64,000 bases of DNA from Paracoccus sp. TOH (GTDB taxonomy: Bacteria; Pseudomonadota; Alphaproteobacteria; Rhodobacterales; Rhodobacteraceae): NCBI RefSeq assembly GCF_030388245.1, contig NZ_CP098362.1:589517-653516 (forward strand), written 5' to 3'. The notes below the pieces were generated by a model. It worked only from the letters and a program-made list of their open reading frames with translations, did not search any database and had not been told where the DNA came from. Of the stretch, positions 22,916 to 32,038 are shown one piece after another. The position numbers and the translations under genes were made by a program. Each line of letters begins with the position of its first letter. Position 1 is the first letter of the stretch.

Positions 22916-24298
22916 GTTCTGCAGCTCGCCCGCCTCGCTGTTCTGCAGGACGGACTTGTCGGTCTGTCCCAGCAATTGCGAGGTGACGGTGCCGGCGGTC
23001 ATCGCACCCGAGACGTTCAGCGCCGTGCGGCCCATGTCGATCAGCGGCTCGACCGAGATCAGCAGGGCCACCAGCGTCACCGGCAGGCCCATGGCCGGCA
23101 GCACGATCAGCGCCGCCATGGTCGCGCCGCCGCCGACCCCGGCCACCCCGGCCGAGGACAGGGTGACGATGGCCAGCAGCGTGATGATCCAGCCCGGATC
23201 GGTCGGGTTGATGCCCACGGTCGGCGCCACCATCACCGCCAGCATCGCCGGATAAAGCCCGGCGCAGCCGTTCTGCCCGATCGTGGCCCCGAACGAGGCC
23301 GAGAAGCTGGCGATGGTCTGCGGGATGCCCAGCCGGCGGGTCTGGATCTCGACGTTCAGCGGAATGGTCGCGGCGCTGGAGCGGCTGGAAAAGGCGAAGC
23401 TGAGCGCCGGGATGATCTTCTTGAAGAACAGCAGCGGATTCACCCCGGTCAGGGTCAGCAGCACGCCATGCACCACGAACATGATCGCCAGGCCGATATA
23501 CGAGGCGATGACGAACTTGCCGAGATTCAGGATGTCGGCCGCGTTCGAGGTCGCCGCCATCTTGGTCATCAGCGCCATGACGCCGTAAGGGGTCAGCGCC
23601 ATGATCAGCCGCACGAGCTGGCTGATCCAGCCCTGCAGCACGTCGATCAGGGCCAGCAGGCTGCGGCCCCGTTCCTCGTCGCGGCGCACCAGCCGGATCG
23701 CGGCGACGCCCAGGAAGGCCGCGAAGATCACCACCGAGATGATCGAGGTCGGGTTGGCCCCGGTCAGGTCGGCGAAGGGGTTCTTGGGAATGAAGGACAG
23801 GATCAGCTGCGGCACGGTCAGGTCGGCGACCTTGGGCGCATAGCTGCTTTCCAGCGCCGTCAGCCGCGCCGTCTCGGCGGCGCCCTGGGCCAGACCCTCG
23901 GCGGTCAGGTTGAAGATCAGCGACATGACCACGCCCACGAAGGCCGCGATCAGCGTGGTGAACAGCAGCGTGCCCAGCGTCAGCACCGAGATCCGCCCCA
24001 GCGCCGAGGCGTCGTGCAGCCGCGCCACGGCGCTGAGGATCGCCGCGAAGACCAGCGGCATGACCACCATCTGCAGAAGCTGCACATAGCCGTTTCCGAC
24101 GATGTTGATCCAGTTGATCGTGGTCTGCAGCGCCTCGGATTCCAGGCCGTAGACCAGTTGCAGCCCGATCCCGAACACGGTGCCCAGGATCAGGCCGATG
24201 AAGACCCGCACCGACAGCGACAGCTGGCCGCCTTGCAGGCGGACCAGGGCGACGATCAGGGCGGCGAATATCGCAAGGTTGATGAGAACGGATACCAT
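22910..24298 (-). CDS. tcyP: L-cystine:cation symporter TcyP/YdjN
   Basis: A 462-residue dicarboxylate/amino-acid:cation symporter (DAACS fold). It carries very recognisable YdjN/TcyP segments: [40 protein letters not shown], the [14 protein letters not shown] hairpin, [19 protein letters not shown] and [20 protein letters not shown]. It imports cystine as a sulfur source and is an integral inner-membrane protein with reentrant loops. The length matches E. coli YdjN (463). Confidence 0.95.
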   Translation of the reverse strand: MVSVLINLAIFAALIVALVRLQGGQLSLSVRVFIGLILGTVFGIGLQLVYGLESEALQTTINWINIVGNGYVQLLQMVVMPLVFAAILSAVARLHDASALGRISVLTLGTLLFTTLIAAFVGVVMSLIFNLTAEGLAQGAAETARLTALESSYAPKVADLTVPQLILSFIPKNPFADLTGANPTSIISVVIFAAFLGVAAIRLVRRDEERGRSLLALIDVLQGWISQLVRLIMALTPYGVMALMTKMAATSNAADILNLGKFVIASYIGLAIMFVVHGVLLTLTGVNPLLFFKKIIPALSFAFSSRSSAATIPLNVEIQTRRLGIPQTIASFSASFGATIGQNGCAGLYPAMLAVMVAPTVGINPTDPGWIITLLAIVTLSSAGVAGVGGGATMAALIVLPAMGLPVTLVALLISVEPLIDMGRTALNVSGAMTAGTVTSQLLGQTDKSVLQNSEAGELQNA

Positions 24299-24626
24299 CG
24301 CGCATCTCCGGCAATTTCAGATTGTTCCGTTAAGCCATAATGCACGCCCGGCGTATAGCAGGGACCGGACAAGACCCGTGCAGCATCACGGGGTTCTGCC
24401 GATAAAGGAAGTCCCATCACCCGCCGCAAGCGCCGCAATGCCGGTATGCAGGCTCGATATTTCAGGAAATATTGCGACTGTATGCGGATATTGTCGATTA
24501 TCAGCCCGGACCCGCCGGGCTATCGTTCCGCAGGATCGCATCACCGGGCAGGTTTCGCAATCAACCTCCGGCTTCGCAACAGCCCCATGGCGCCCGGCCG
24601 ATCCGCGAGAAGGAGCGACAGGACCA
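24299..24626. promoter_or_regulatory. Divergent intergenic region with a palindrome
   Basis: About 330 bases between tcyP and the MFS gene without a convincing frame. ATATTTCAGGAAATAT at 24457-24472 has perfect 7-base arms around AG and lies in the most AT-rich part, followed by more A/T-rich DNA to about 24500. It looks like a binding site for a dimeric regulator, perhaps for the MFS promoter. The binder is unknown. Confidence 0.45.
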
Positions 24627-25865
24627 GTGACTGCGAACAAGGCGAAACCCGCGGCCGATCCGCGGCCCTGGATGCTTGCGGTCGTGGCGCTGGTCGGCCT
24701 GGCGCTGCGCCCCTTCCTGACCGGGCTCGGCCCGGTGGCGGGTCCGGTCGCGGCCGATACCGGCCTTTCCCTGCAGGGCCTGTCGCTGCTGACCCTGCTG
24801 CCGATCCTGCTGATGGGCGCCGGCGCCTTCTTCGGGCCGGGCCTGCAGGCGCGGCTGGGCGCAAAGCGCGCCACCGTCGCGGCGCTGCTGGTGCTGGCCC
24901 TGGGCTCGGCCCTGCGGCTGGTCGCGCATTCGGCGGCCCAGATGCTGGGTTCGGCCGTGCTGCTGGGGCTTGGCGCGGCGGCGGTGCAGGCGGTGTTTCC
25001 CGCCGTCATCAAGCGCGAGTTCCCGCGCCGCGTCAGCCTGGCGATGGGGCTTTATGCCTCGATGATGATGGGCGGCGGCGCCTTCGGCGCCCAGGCCGCG
25101 CCGCTGGTCGCCGGCTGGAGCGGCAGCTGGCGCCTGGCGCTGGGCTGGCTGGCCCTGCCCGCGGCGCTGACGGCCTTGCTGGTCGCCCTTGTCCTGCCCC
25201 GCGAACAGGGCGCCGGCCGCAGCGGCGGCCTGGCCTTGCGGGGCTGGCTGGGTCGGCCGCGGGTCTGGTTGCTGATGGCCTGTTTCGGCCTGATCAATGG
25301 CGGCTATTCCTCGTCGGTGGCATGGCTCGCGCCGGCCTTCCGCGACCTGGGCTGGACGGCCGGCGCCAGCGGCGAGCTGCTGGCGCTGCTGGCCGTGGGC
25401 CAGGCAATCTCGGCCCTGCTGACGCCGGTGCTCGCCAGCCGCGGCAGCGACCGGCGGCCCTGGCTGCTGGGTTGCCTTGCCCTGCAGGCCCTGGGCTTCG
25501 CCCTGCTGGCGCTGCGCCCCGAGGCCGCCCCGCATCTGACCGCCTTCCTGCTGGGCGCGGGGCTTGGCGGCTGCTTCTCGCTGATGATGGTGGTGGCACT
25601 GGACCACCTGCCCGACCCGGTCGAAGCCGGCGCCCTGGCCGCGCTGATGCAAGGCGGCGGCTTCCTGCTGGCGGCCCTGCCGCCCTGGCTGCTGGCGGCG
25701 CTGCATGACCAAACCGGCAGCTTCGCCGCCGGGTGGGAACTGCATCTGGGGGCGGTGCTGCTGGTCGGCCTGCTGGCCCTGCGCCTGTCGCCGCAAAGCT
25801 ACCGGCCCGCGCTGGGTCGCGCCGCCGCGCCTGCGCCGCTGCCCGGCCGCGCCCCGGCGGAATGA
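24627..25865 (+). CDS. MFS permease, CynX/NimT (cyanate-transporter-like) family
   Basis: A 412-residue permease with about 12 hydrophobic segments. Its N-terminal pattern is that of CynX-type transporters: LALRPFLTGLGPVAGPVAAD, SLLTLLPILLMGAGAFFGPG, and a following LGAKRA loop. The GTG at 24627 follows AAGGAG; no ATG fits as well. CynX relatives move cyanate, nitroimidazoles or other small anions, and the true substrate here is unknown, since no cyanase is near. An HbpS-like gene follows 32 bases later. Confidence 0.82.
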   Translation: MTANKAKPAADPRPWMLAVVALVGLALRPFLTGLGPVAGPVAADTGLSLQGLSLLTLLPILLMGAGAFFGPGLQARLGAKRATVAALLVLALGSALRLVAHSAAQMLGSAVLLGLGAAAVQAVFPAVIKREFPRRVSLAMGLYASMMMGGGAFGAQAAPLVAGWSGSWRLALGWLALPAALTALLVALVLPREQGAGRSGGLALRGWLGRPRVWLLMACFGLINGGYSSSVAWLAPAFRDLGWTAGASGELLALLAVGQAISALLTPVLASRGSDRRPWLLGCLALQALGFALLALRPEAAPHLTAFLLGAGLGGCFSLMMVVALDHLPDPVEAGALAALMQGGGFLLAALPPWLLAALHDQTGSFAAGWELHLGAVLLVGLLALRLSPQSYRPALGRAAAPAPLPGRAPAE

Positions 25866-25897
25866 ACGGCTGCGCAAGATTTTCAAAGGAGGAACCC

Positions 25898-26323
25898 ATG
25901 CTCACCATCACCCGACTGGACCAGGCGGACGCCCGCCTGCTGATCGCCGGCGCCGAGACCCATGCGCACGGGATCGGCGTGCCCATGTGCATCGCCGTCA
26001 CCGACGAAAGCGGGCAGCTGCTGGCCTTTTCGCGCATGGATGGCGGCAAGGTGACCTCGGCGACCATTGCCGTCGACAAGGCCTTCACCGCCGCCGCGGC
26101 GCGCAAGGCCACGCATGAATACGGCGCCGCCAGCCAGCCGGGCGCACCGGCCTGGGGGATTTCCTCGGCCATCGGCGGGCGGCTGATGGTGGTGGGCGGC
26201 GGCCTGCCGGTCGAGCATGACGGCCACATCGTCGGCGGCATCGGCGTCTCGTCCGGAACGCCGGCGCAGGATCAGGCGGTGGCGCAGGCGGGCATCGACC
26301 ATTGGCGGGCGCACCGCGCCTGA
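25898..26323 (+). CDS. GlcG/HbpS-family protein
   Basis: A 141-residue protein of the GlcG/HbpS (heme-degrading, DUF336) family: THAHGIGVPMCIAVTDESGQ, then [32 protein letters not shown] and the Gly-rich VGGIGVSSGTPAQDQAVAQA. Members bind heme, cobalamin or small ligands, or are accessory to oxidoreductases. A strong site (AAAGGAGG) precedes the start. It is probably co-transcribed with the MFS permease. No signal peptide. Confidence 0.82.
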   Translation: MLTITRLDQADARLLIAGAETHAHGIGVPMCIAVTDESGQLLAFSRMDGGKVTSATIAVDKAFTAAAARKATHEYGAASQPGAPAWGISSAIGGRLMVVGGGLPVEHDGHIVGGIGVSSGTPAQDQAVAQAGIDHWRAHRA

Positions 26324-26483
26324 CCTTTGGGCAAGGGACGGGCGATCTCGTCCGTTCCCGTCATGCCACACCCGGCGGGGCACCGGCCGGGGCCGGTCTG
26401 GACGCCAAGCGACGCGCCGGATAAGGCGGGCGCATTCCCCTGCCATCATGGCGCGGGGGCGCCTCACCTGCCTGCAAGAGATC

Positions 26484-27221
26484 ATGCTGCTCTGGTTCCT
26501 GCCCATCGCCGCGGCCGTCTTCGGCGCAGCCATCCTGCGCGGCCTGACCGGCTTCGGCTTCGCCTTGGCGGCGGTGCCGCTGATGTCGCTGATCATCCAG
26601 CCGCGCGTGGCGGTGGCCAGCGCCATCCTGCTGCAGGTGATGATCGGCTTTCGCGACCTCATGCACCTGCATGGCAGCTATGATCGCGCGGCGGTGCTGC
26701 GGCTGTCGCTGGGCTCGCTACTGGGCATGCCCTTCGGCATCGCGGCGCTGGCGCTGTTCGACCCCGATGCCGGGCGGCTTGCCATCGCCGCGATCTCGCT
26801 GGCCGGGCTGGGCATGATGCTGCGCCAGCCGCACCGCCATCTGGCGCCCGGCCCCGGCATGACCTTGGCGGCCGGGGCGCTGTCGGGCCTGTTCGGCAGC
26901 CTCGCCGCCATGCCCGGCCCGCCCACCGTGGCCTATTTCGTCGCCAGCGGCACCCCGGCTGCGCGGGCCAGGGCCTCGATGATGATCTTCTTCTTCGCCT
27001 CGGCGCTGATCACCCTGCCGGGGCTGGCGGTCGCGGGGGCGGTGGATCTGCGCACGCTGGGGCTCAGCCTGGCGCTGCTGCCGCTGCTGGTCTCGGGCAC
27101 CTGGGTCGGCGGGCAGCTGTTCCGTCGCCTCGACCCGCGGCATTATCGCGGGCTGGCGCTGGGGGTCATGGCGCTGTCGGCCGGGCTTGCCGGGGCGCGG
27201 GCGCTGGCCGGGCTGTTCTGA
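26484..27221 (+). CDS. TauE/SafE-family sulfite/anion exporter
   Basis: A 245-residue membrane protein with about eight hydrophobic helices and two family repeats, each with a Gly/Pro-rich loop (RGLTGFGFALAAVPLMSL, and SGLFGSLAAMPGPPTVAYF). The family exports sulfite, sulfoacetate or other organosulfur anions. An upstream ATG at 26448 would add 12 residues; neither start has a strong site. With tcyP and yeiH nearby it hints at sulfur traffic, but they are not one operon. Confidence 0.8.
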   Translation: MLLWFLPIAAAVFGAAILRGLTGFGFALAAVPLMSLIIQPRVAVASAILLQVMIGFRDLMHLHGSYDRAAVLRLSLGSLLGMPFGIAALALFDPDAGRLAIAAISLAGLGMMLRQPHRHLAPGPGMTLAAGALSGLFGSLAAMPGPPTVAYFVASGTPAARARASMMIFFFASALITLPGLAVAGAVDLRTLGLSLALLPLLVSGTWVGGQLFRRLDPRHYRGLALGVMALSAGLAGARALAGLF

Positions 27222-27289
27222 CCCCCGGCTTGCGCTGCAACGCCGGACAGGCTATCCGCCCGGGCTTTGCGGAAACAGGGCGCAGGGAA

Positions 27290-28534
27290 ATGCAAAACGA
27301 CATGCTCGCCATCGACTTCGGAACCTCGAACTCGGCCGCGGCGATCCTGCAGGACGGCCGGCCGCGGCGCATCGCCATCGAGCCGGGGGCCGAAACCCTG
27401 CCCACCGCCGTGTTCTTCCCGGCCCGCAGCGGCGCCATGCGCATCGGCGCGGCGGCGGCCGAGGCGCTGATCGCGGGCGACGAAGGCCGCTACATGCGGG
27501 CGCTGAAAAGTGTGCTCGGAACCGGGCTTTTCCACGAATCGCGGCTGATCGCCGGCAAGCGCCGCACCCTGGCGGAAATCGTCGCCGCCTTTCTCGCCAC
27601 GCTGCGCGAACGGGCCGAGGCGACGACCGGCCGCCGCTTCCGCCGCGCGCTTTCCGGCCGGCCGGTGCATTTCCACTCGAACGATCCGGCCCGCGACGCG
27701 CAGGCCGAGGCCGACCTGCGCGACTGCTATCTGGCAGCGGGTTTCGACGAGGTCGCCTTCCTGCCCGAGCCCGAGGCCGCGGCGCTGGCCAGCCATGGCC
27801 TTGGCCGGGCGGACGAGATCGGGTTGATCGTCGATATCGGCGGCGGCACCTCGGATTTCTCGGCCTTCCGCAGCCGCGGCGACAGGCTGGACATCCTCGC
27901 CAATCACGGCATCCGGCTGGGCGGCACGGATTTCGACCAGCAGGTCTCGCTGAACCATGCCATGCCGGCGCTGGGTCATGGCGGCGAACTGCGCCGCGCC
28001 ATGGGGCCGGGGCTGCTTCCGGTGCCGAATGCGATCTATGTCGATCTGGCGACCTGGGCCAAGATCCCCTTCCTCTACGTGCCCGAGACGCGGCGCATGG
28101 CCGCCGAGATGGCCCGCATGGCGGTAGACCGCGCCGCCATGGACCGCCTTGTCGCGGTGCTGGACGAGGAACTGGGCCATGAACTGGCCTTCGCGGTCGA
28201 GCGCGGCAAGATCGCCGCCAATGCCGGCGAGGGTGCGCGCATCGCCATGGGCTTCGTCGAGCCGGGGCTGGCGCCGGCGATCTCGCCCGCCGCGCTCGAC
28301 GCGGCGCTGGCGGGCCATCGCGCCGAACTCCACGAAGCCGCCGCCGAGACGCTGCGGCTGGCGGGCATCGCGCCGGCCCAGGTCGGCAGCGTCATCCTGG
28401 TCGGCGGCTCCAGCCTGATGGGCCTGGTCGCCGACGAAGCGCTGCGGCTCTGCCCCGGGGCGCAGCTGCTGCGCGCGGGGGCCTTCACCGCCGTGGTGGA
28501 CGGGCTGGCGCTGGCAACGGCAACGAGGCGCTAG
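27290..28534 (+). CDS. Hsp70-like chaperone, YegD type
   Basis: A 414-residue protein of the actin/Hsp70 ATPase fold. Phosphate-1 is MLAIDFGTSNSAAA, the phosphate-2/connect region is IVDIGGGTSDFSAF and the adenosine motif is VILVGGSSLMGLV. It lacks the C-terminal substrate-binding domain of DnaK, as YegD does. The substrate is unknown. Its stop TAG overlaps the helicase stop on the other strand within CTAG (28531-28534). Confidence 0.88.
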   Translation: MQNDMLAIDFGTSNSAAAILQDGRPRRIAIEPGAETLPTAVFFPARSGAMRIGAAAAEALIAGDEGRYMRALKSVLGTGLFHESRLIAGKRRTLAEIVAAFLATLRERAEATTGRRFRRALSGRPVHFHSNDPARDAQAEADLRDCYLAAGFDEVAFLPEPEAAALASHGLGRADEIGLIVDIGGGTSDFSAFRSRGDRLDILANHGIRLGGTDFDQQVSLNHAMPALGHGGELRRAMGPGLLPVPNAIYVDLATWAKIPFLYVPETRRMAAEMARMAVDRAAMDRLVAVLDEELGHELAFAVERGKIAANAGEGARIAMGFVEPGLAPAISPAALDAALAGHRAELHEAAAETLRLAGIAPAQVGSVILVGGSSLMGLVADEALRLCPGAQLLRAGAFTAVVDGLALATATRR

Positions 28535-30663
28535 CGCTTGCCCGGCTTCGGCCCGGCGCGGAACGGCTTGTCGCCGCCCTTGCCCTGGAAGCCGCCGGCC
28601 GCCTTGTGCGACTTGAAACCCGCGGCGCGTTTCGGCCGCGCCTCGGCACCCTCGCCCCGGCCCGACCGGTCGTCGCGCGCCACGCCATGCGACTTGAAGC
28701 CCGCCGATTTCAGGCCCGCCCGCGGGCTTGGCTTGGGGGTGGTCTTCTGCGCCTGCTTCTTCTCGCTGCTCCAGCGGGCCTTGCGCGGGGCTTCCGCCGC
28801 TTCGGCTTCCGGCGCGTACTCGCCGCGGTCGCGGCCGTGATCGGCAGCGGCAGCGGTCCGGGCGGCGCGCGGCCTCACCGCGTCGGGGTCCAGCAAGGCC
28901 GGACGCCGGGCCGGCTTGGGCCGATCCTCGGCGCGCGGCTCCAGCGGCTCGGGCCGCGCGGCATGCGGCGCCTGGCCGCGATGCGGCTTCTTCTCGCGGG
29001 CGGGATGCGCCGCGCCTGCCGTTTCACCGTTTTCCAAATACCCATGGCGCACCGGCTTCCGGTCGCGCGGCGCGGGTGCGTCGAAGACCGGTTCGCCCTC
29101 GATCCGGCGCATGGTCAGGCCGGGTTCCAGCTCGATCCGCTCGCCGAAATTCGGCGTGGCGGCGGCGGCGATCTGCACGAAGGTCTGCTCGGTCTTGACC
29201 CGGATCGCGCCGATGGCATCGCGGGTGATGTTGCCCGCCTCGCAGATCTTGGGCAGCAGCCAGCGCGCCTCGGCCCGGCCGGAATGGCCGACCGAGAGCA
29301 GGAACCAGACCGCCGGCCCGAACTCGCCGCGTTCGCGCGGCGCAGCAGGCGCAGGGCCCACGCTTTCCGACAGCTCCTCGGGCGCCGGGCGCCCCTCGCG
29401 CCACAGCCGCAAGAAGGCTGCGGCGACCCGCTCGGCGCCAAACCGGTCAAGCAGCGCGGCGGCCAGCCCCGCCTCCTCGCCCGGCGCCTCGGCCAGCGCC
29501 GGATGCTCCAGCATCCGCTCGTCGTCGCGGGCCTGCACCTCATCGGCCGAAGGCGCCTTGCCCCAGTCCGCGACCAGCTTGGCGCGCTGCAACAGCCGCT
29601 GCGCCCGCTTGTATTCCGAGGACGGCACGATCAGCACCGAAGTGCCCTTGGCCCCGGCCCGGCCGGTGCGGCCGGAACGGTGCAGCAGCGTGTCGGGATT
29701 GGTGGGCAGGTCGGCATGGATCACCAGCTCCAGCCCCGGCAGGTCGATGCCGCGCGCCGCCACGTCGGTGGCGATGCAGACCCGCGCCCGACCGTCGCGC
29801 AGCGCCTGCAGGGCATGGCTGCGCTCTTGCTGGGACAGCTCGCCCGACAGCGCCACCACCTTGAAGCCGCGATTGCCCATGCGCGCCAGCAGGTGGTTCA
29901 CATTGGCCCGGGTCTTGCAGAAGATGATGGCCCGGCTGGCCTCGTAATAGCGCAGGGTGTTGAAAATCGCGTGCTCGCGGTCGCGGGTGGTCACCGACAG
30001 GGCACGATATTCGATGTCGCCGTGCTGGCGCGCCTCGCCCATGGCCTGGATGCGCAGCGCATCACGCTGGAAATCGCGGGCCAGCGCCTCGATGGCCGGC
30101 GGCACGGTGGCCGAGAACAGCAGCGTGCGGCGCTCGGCCGGCGCGCTGCCCAGGATGAATTCCAGATCCTCGCGGAAGCCCAGGTCCAGCATCTCGTCCG
30201 CCTCGTCCAGCACGCAGGCGCGCAAGGCGGTCAGATCCAGCGAGCCGCGCTCGATATGGTCGCGCAGCCGGCCGGGGGTGCCGACGACGATATGCGCCCC
30301 GCGCTCCAACGCCCGGCGCTCGGTGCGGTAGTCCATGCCGCCGACGCAGGTGGCGATGCGCACGCCCGCCTGCTCGTAAAGCCAGCCCAGTTCGCGCGCC
30401 ACCTGCAGCGCCAGTTCGCGGGTCGGCGCGATGGCCAGCGCCAGCGGCTGCCCGGCCTCGGGCAGGCCGTCGCCGTCCAGGATGTCGGCGGCCATGGCCA
30501 GGCCGAAGGCCACGGTCTTGCCCGAGCCGGTCTGGGCCGAGACCAGCACGTCGCGGCCCCGCGCCCCGGGGGCCAGCGCGGCCTCTTGCACGGAAGTCAG
30601 GCTGGCATAGCCCTTGGCCGCCAGCGCCGCGGCCAGAGGCGCGGCAATATCATGTTCGTTCAT
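28531..30663 (-). CDS. DEAD-box RNA helicase with DbpA-type RNA-binding domain
   Basis: A 710-residue helicase. The motifs are Q (SLTSVQEAAL), I (AQTGSGKT), Ia (PTRELALQ), II (DEAD), III (SAT) and VI (HRSGRTGRAG). A DbpA-like RNA-binding domain follows (GRAEARWLLPKICEAGNITR, then AIGAIRVKTEQTFVQI), as used in ribosome assembly. The last about 170 residues are a low-complexity basic tail with two AGFKSH repeats. That tail carries one copy of the window's dispersed repeat in its coding DNA. The start at 30663 is typical; an ATG 30 bases earlier is possible. Confidence 0.92.
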   Translation of the reverse strand: MNEHDIAAPLAAALAAKGYASLTSVQEAALAPGARGRDVLVSAQTGSGKTVAFGLAMAADILDGDGLPEAGQPLALAIAPTRELALQVARELGWLYEQAGVRIATCVGGMDYRTERRALERGAHIVVGTPGRLRDHIERGSLDLTALRACVLDEADEMLDLGFREDLEFILGSAPAERRTLLFSATVPPAIEALARDFQRDALRIQAMGEARQHGDIEYRALSVTTRDREHAIFNTLRYYEASRAIIFCKTRANVNHLLARMGNRGFKVVALSGELSQQERSHALQALRDGRARVCIATDVAARGIDLPGLELVIHADLPTNPDTLLHRSGRTGRAGAKGTSVLIVPSSEYKRAQRLLQRAKLVADWGKAPSADEVQARDDERMLEHPALAEAPGEEAGLAAALLDRFGAERVAAAFLRLWREGRPAPEELSESVGPAPAAPRERGEFGPAVWFLLSVGHSGRAEARWLLPKICEAGNITRDAIGAIRVKTEQTFVQIAAAATPNFGERIELEPGLTMRRIEGEPVFDAPAPRDRKPVRHGYLENGETAGAAHPAREKKPHRGQAPHAARPEPLEPRAEDRPKPARRPALLDPDAVRPRAARTAAAADHGRDRGEYAPEAEAAEAPRKARWSSEKKQAQKTTPKPSPRAGLKSAGFKSHGVARDDRSGRGEGAEARPKRAAGFKSHKAAGGFQGKGGDKPFRAGPKPGKR
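29023..29043 (-). repeat. Dispersed GGGTATTTG repeat inside the helicase gene
   Basis: The minus-strand bases read GGGTATTTGGAAAACG then, one base on, GTGAA. Against the consensus GGGTATTTGNGAAACG of the three intergenic copies this is one mismatch. It encodes GYLENGE at the start of the low-complexity tail. A comparable long hairpin is missing here. Confidence 0.65.
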
Positions 30664-30807
30664 TTTCTTCGCCAGAAAGGGGATGCGGGGCATCCGGGTG
30701 AAGGCACCATTCCCCTTTGCGGCCGGGCCCTCCCAACGGCCCGCCGGCCCGGAACGCGGAGCCAAGCCGCCCGCCTATCCTGTCCCGGTCCACAAGTCAA
30801 AGCCAAA

Positions 30808-30909
30808 CTAGGACCGCATCAGCTGATCCGCGGTCCAGCCGCGCCGCCGCGCATTGGCCAGGCGGTTCATCTGCGCCCGCCGGCGCAACATTCGCAGCAT
30901 CTGGGTCAT
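30808..30909 (-). CDS. Small basic protein (33 residues)
   Basis: The frame MTQMLRMLRRRAQMNRLANA then RRRGWTADQLMRS has an excellent ribosome binding site (GGAGGGG, 7 bases before the ATG). It is Arg-rich and amphipathic and lies alone between the helicase and a LysR gene. The strong site and G/C-rich third positions make translation credible. It could be a nucleic-acid-binding or regulatory micro-protein. No family recognised. Confidence 0.5.
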   Translation of the reverse strand: MTQMLRMLRRRAQMNRLANARRRGWTADQLMRS

Positions 30910-30960
30910 CCGGCCCCTCCGGGCGCGATGATGCCGCCGCGCGCCCGCCGGGTCGGACCC

Positions 30961-31863
30961 TCAGCACACCGGCCCGGCCGGATCGTGGCCCAGACTGCGG
31001 CGGATCTCGGCCAGGAACAGTTGCAACGCCGGGGCCGGGTCGCGGTGGTGATAGACGATATAGACCTCGGAAACCGGCGGGTCGGGGCGGAGCGGCAGAA
31101 AGGTCAGCGGCCCGGCCGTCAGCTTGGCGATGCCCGCCGGCACGATGCTGACCCCGAAGCCCGCCACGATCAGGCTGGGGATCGACTGCGCGTCCACCAC
31201 CTGCTGCGAGACCCGCGGCCGATAGCCCGAGGCGACGATGCAGGCCATGACATAGGCGGCGAAATCCGAACTGTCCGGGCGCAGCACCACGTGCTGATCC
31301 TCGCGCAGGTCGTCGATCGAGACGCAGGTGCGCCCGGCCAGCCGGTGATCGCTGCGCACCAGCGCCACCATCTCCTCGCGCCAGCCGTATTCATGGGCCA
31401 GTTCCGCGTCGCGCGGCACCGAGCGGTTGAAGCTGACATCCGTGCGCCGGCTCAGCACTTCGGTCAGCTGCGCGGCCGGGGTCTGTTCGTGGACGCGCAG
31501 GGTGATTCGCGGGTGCAGCCGGGCGAAACGCGCCAGAAGCTCGGCAAGGCCGCCGCGCAGGATCGAGCCGGTGGCGCCGATTTCCAGCAGACCGTCCTGG
31601 CCCTGCTGGATTTCGCGGATCTCGTGCAGGCTGCGTTCATACTGGTCGAGCATGTTGCGCGCCCGCGGCAGGAACAGCGTCCCCGCCCGGGTCAGCGCCA
31701 CCCTGCGGCTGGTGCGGCTGATGAGCTCGGCGCCGACCTCGCGCTCAAGTGTCTGGATTTGCGTGCTCAGCGGCGGCTGCGACATGTTCAGCCGCCGGGC
31801 GGCGCGGGTGAAGTTCAGCTCCTCGGCCAGGACGACGAAGCAGCGAAGCTGGCGCATTCTCAT
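30961..31863 (-). CDS. LysR-family regulator divergent from dctA
   Basis: A 300-residue regulator: winged helix at residues about 3-62 (MRQLRCFVVLAEELNFTRAA, then RRLNMSQPPLSTQIQTLERE) and a C-terminal effector domain (LLEIGATGSILRGGLAELLA onward). It belongs to the CbnR/BenM-like branch by its QPPLS recognition helix. It is divergent from the dicarboxylate symporter 175 bases away, the classic arrangement for controlling the neighbour. Confidence 0.88.
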   Translation of the reverse strand: MRMRQLRCFVVLAEELNFTRAARRLNMSQPPLSTQIQTLEREVGAELISRTSRRVALTRAGTLFLPRARNMLDQYERSLHEIREIQQGQDGLLEIGATGSILRGGLAELLARFARLHPRITLRVHEQTPAAQLTEVLSRRTDVSFNRSVPRDAELAHEYGWREEMVALVRSDHRLAGRTCVSIDDLREDQHVVLRPDSSDFAAYVMACIVASGYRPRVSQQVVDAQSIPSLIVAGFGVSIVPAGIAKLTAGPLTFLPLRPDPPVSEVYIVYHHRDPAPALQLFLAEIRRSLGHDPAGPVC

Positions 31864-32038
31864 AGCATCACCGTATAGGTCAGCGGCAAATCAATATTAG
31901 ACACCGATATGCCATTGGCAACAATCTTCGGCATGAAGGGCCAGCCGCGACCGCGCGCCGCCGATGCGGGAGGAGACGCATCGCCAGACCGCCAGGCCGC
32001 GACCCGGCCCTTCCGTCACAGGGAGGAACGGAAAACAC

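Noticed and set aside
21855..24314. Long minus-strand frame (about 819 codons) across the LysR gene and tcyP
   Set aside because: It overlaps a convincing LysR gene in antisense and tcyP in the wrong frame. The product is rich in Arg/Gly/Pro without motifs.
28606..31878. Very long open frame (about 1,090 codons) on the plus strand across the helicase and LysR genes
   Set aside because: It lies opposite two clear genes and arises because high-GC coding DNA has few stops in the antisense frame. Its product is low-complexity with no domain.
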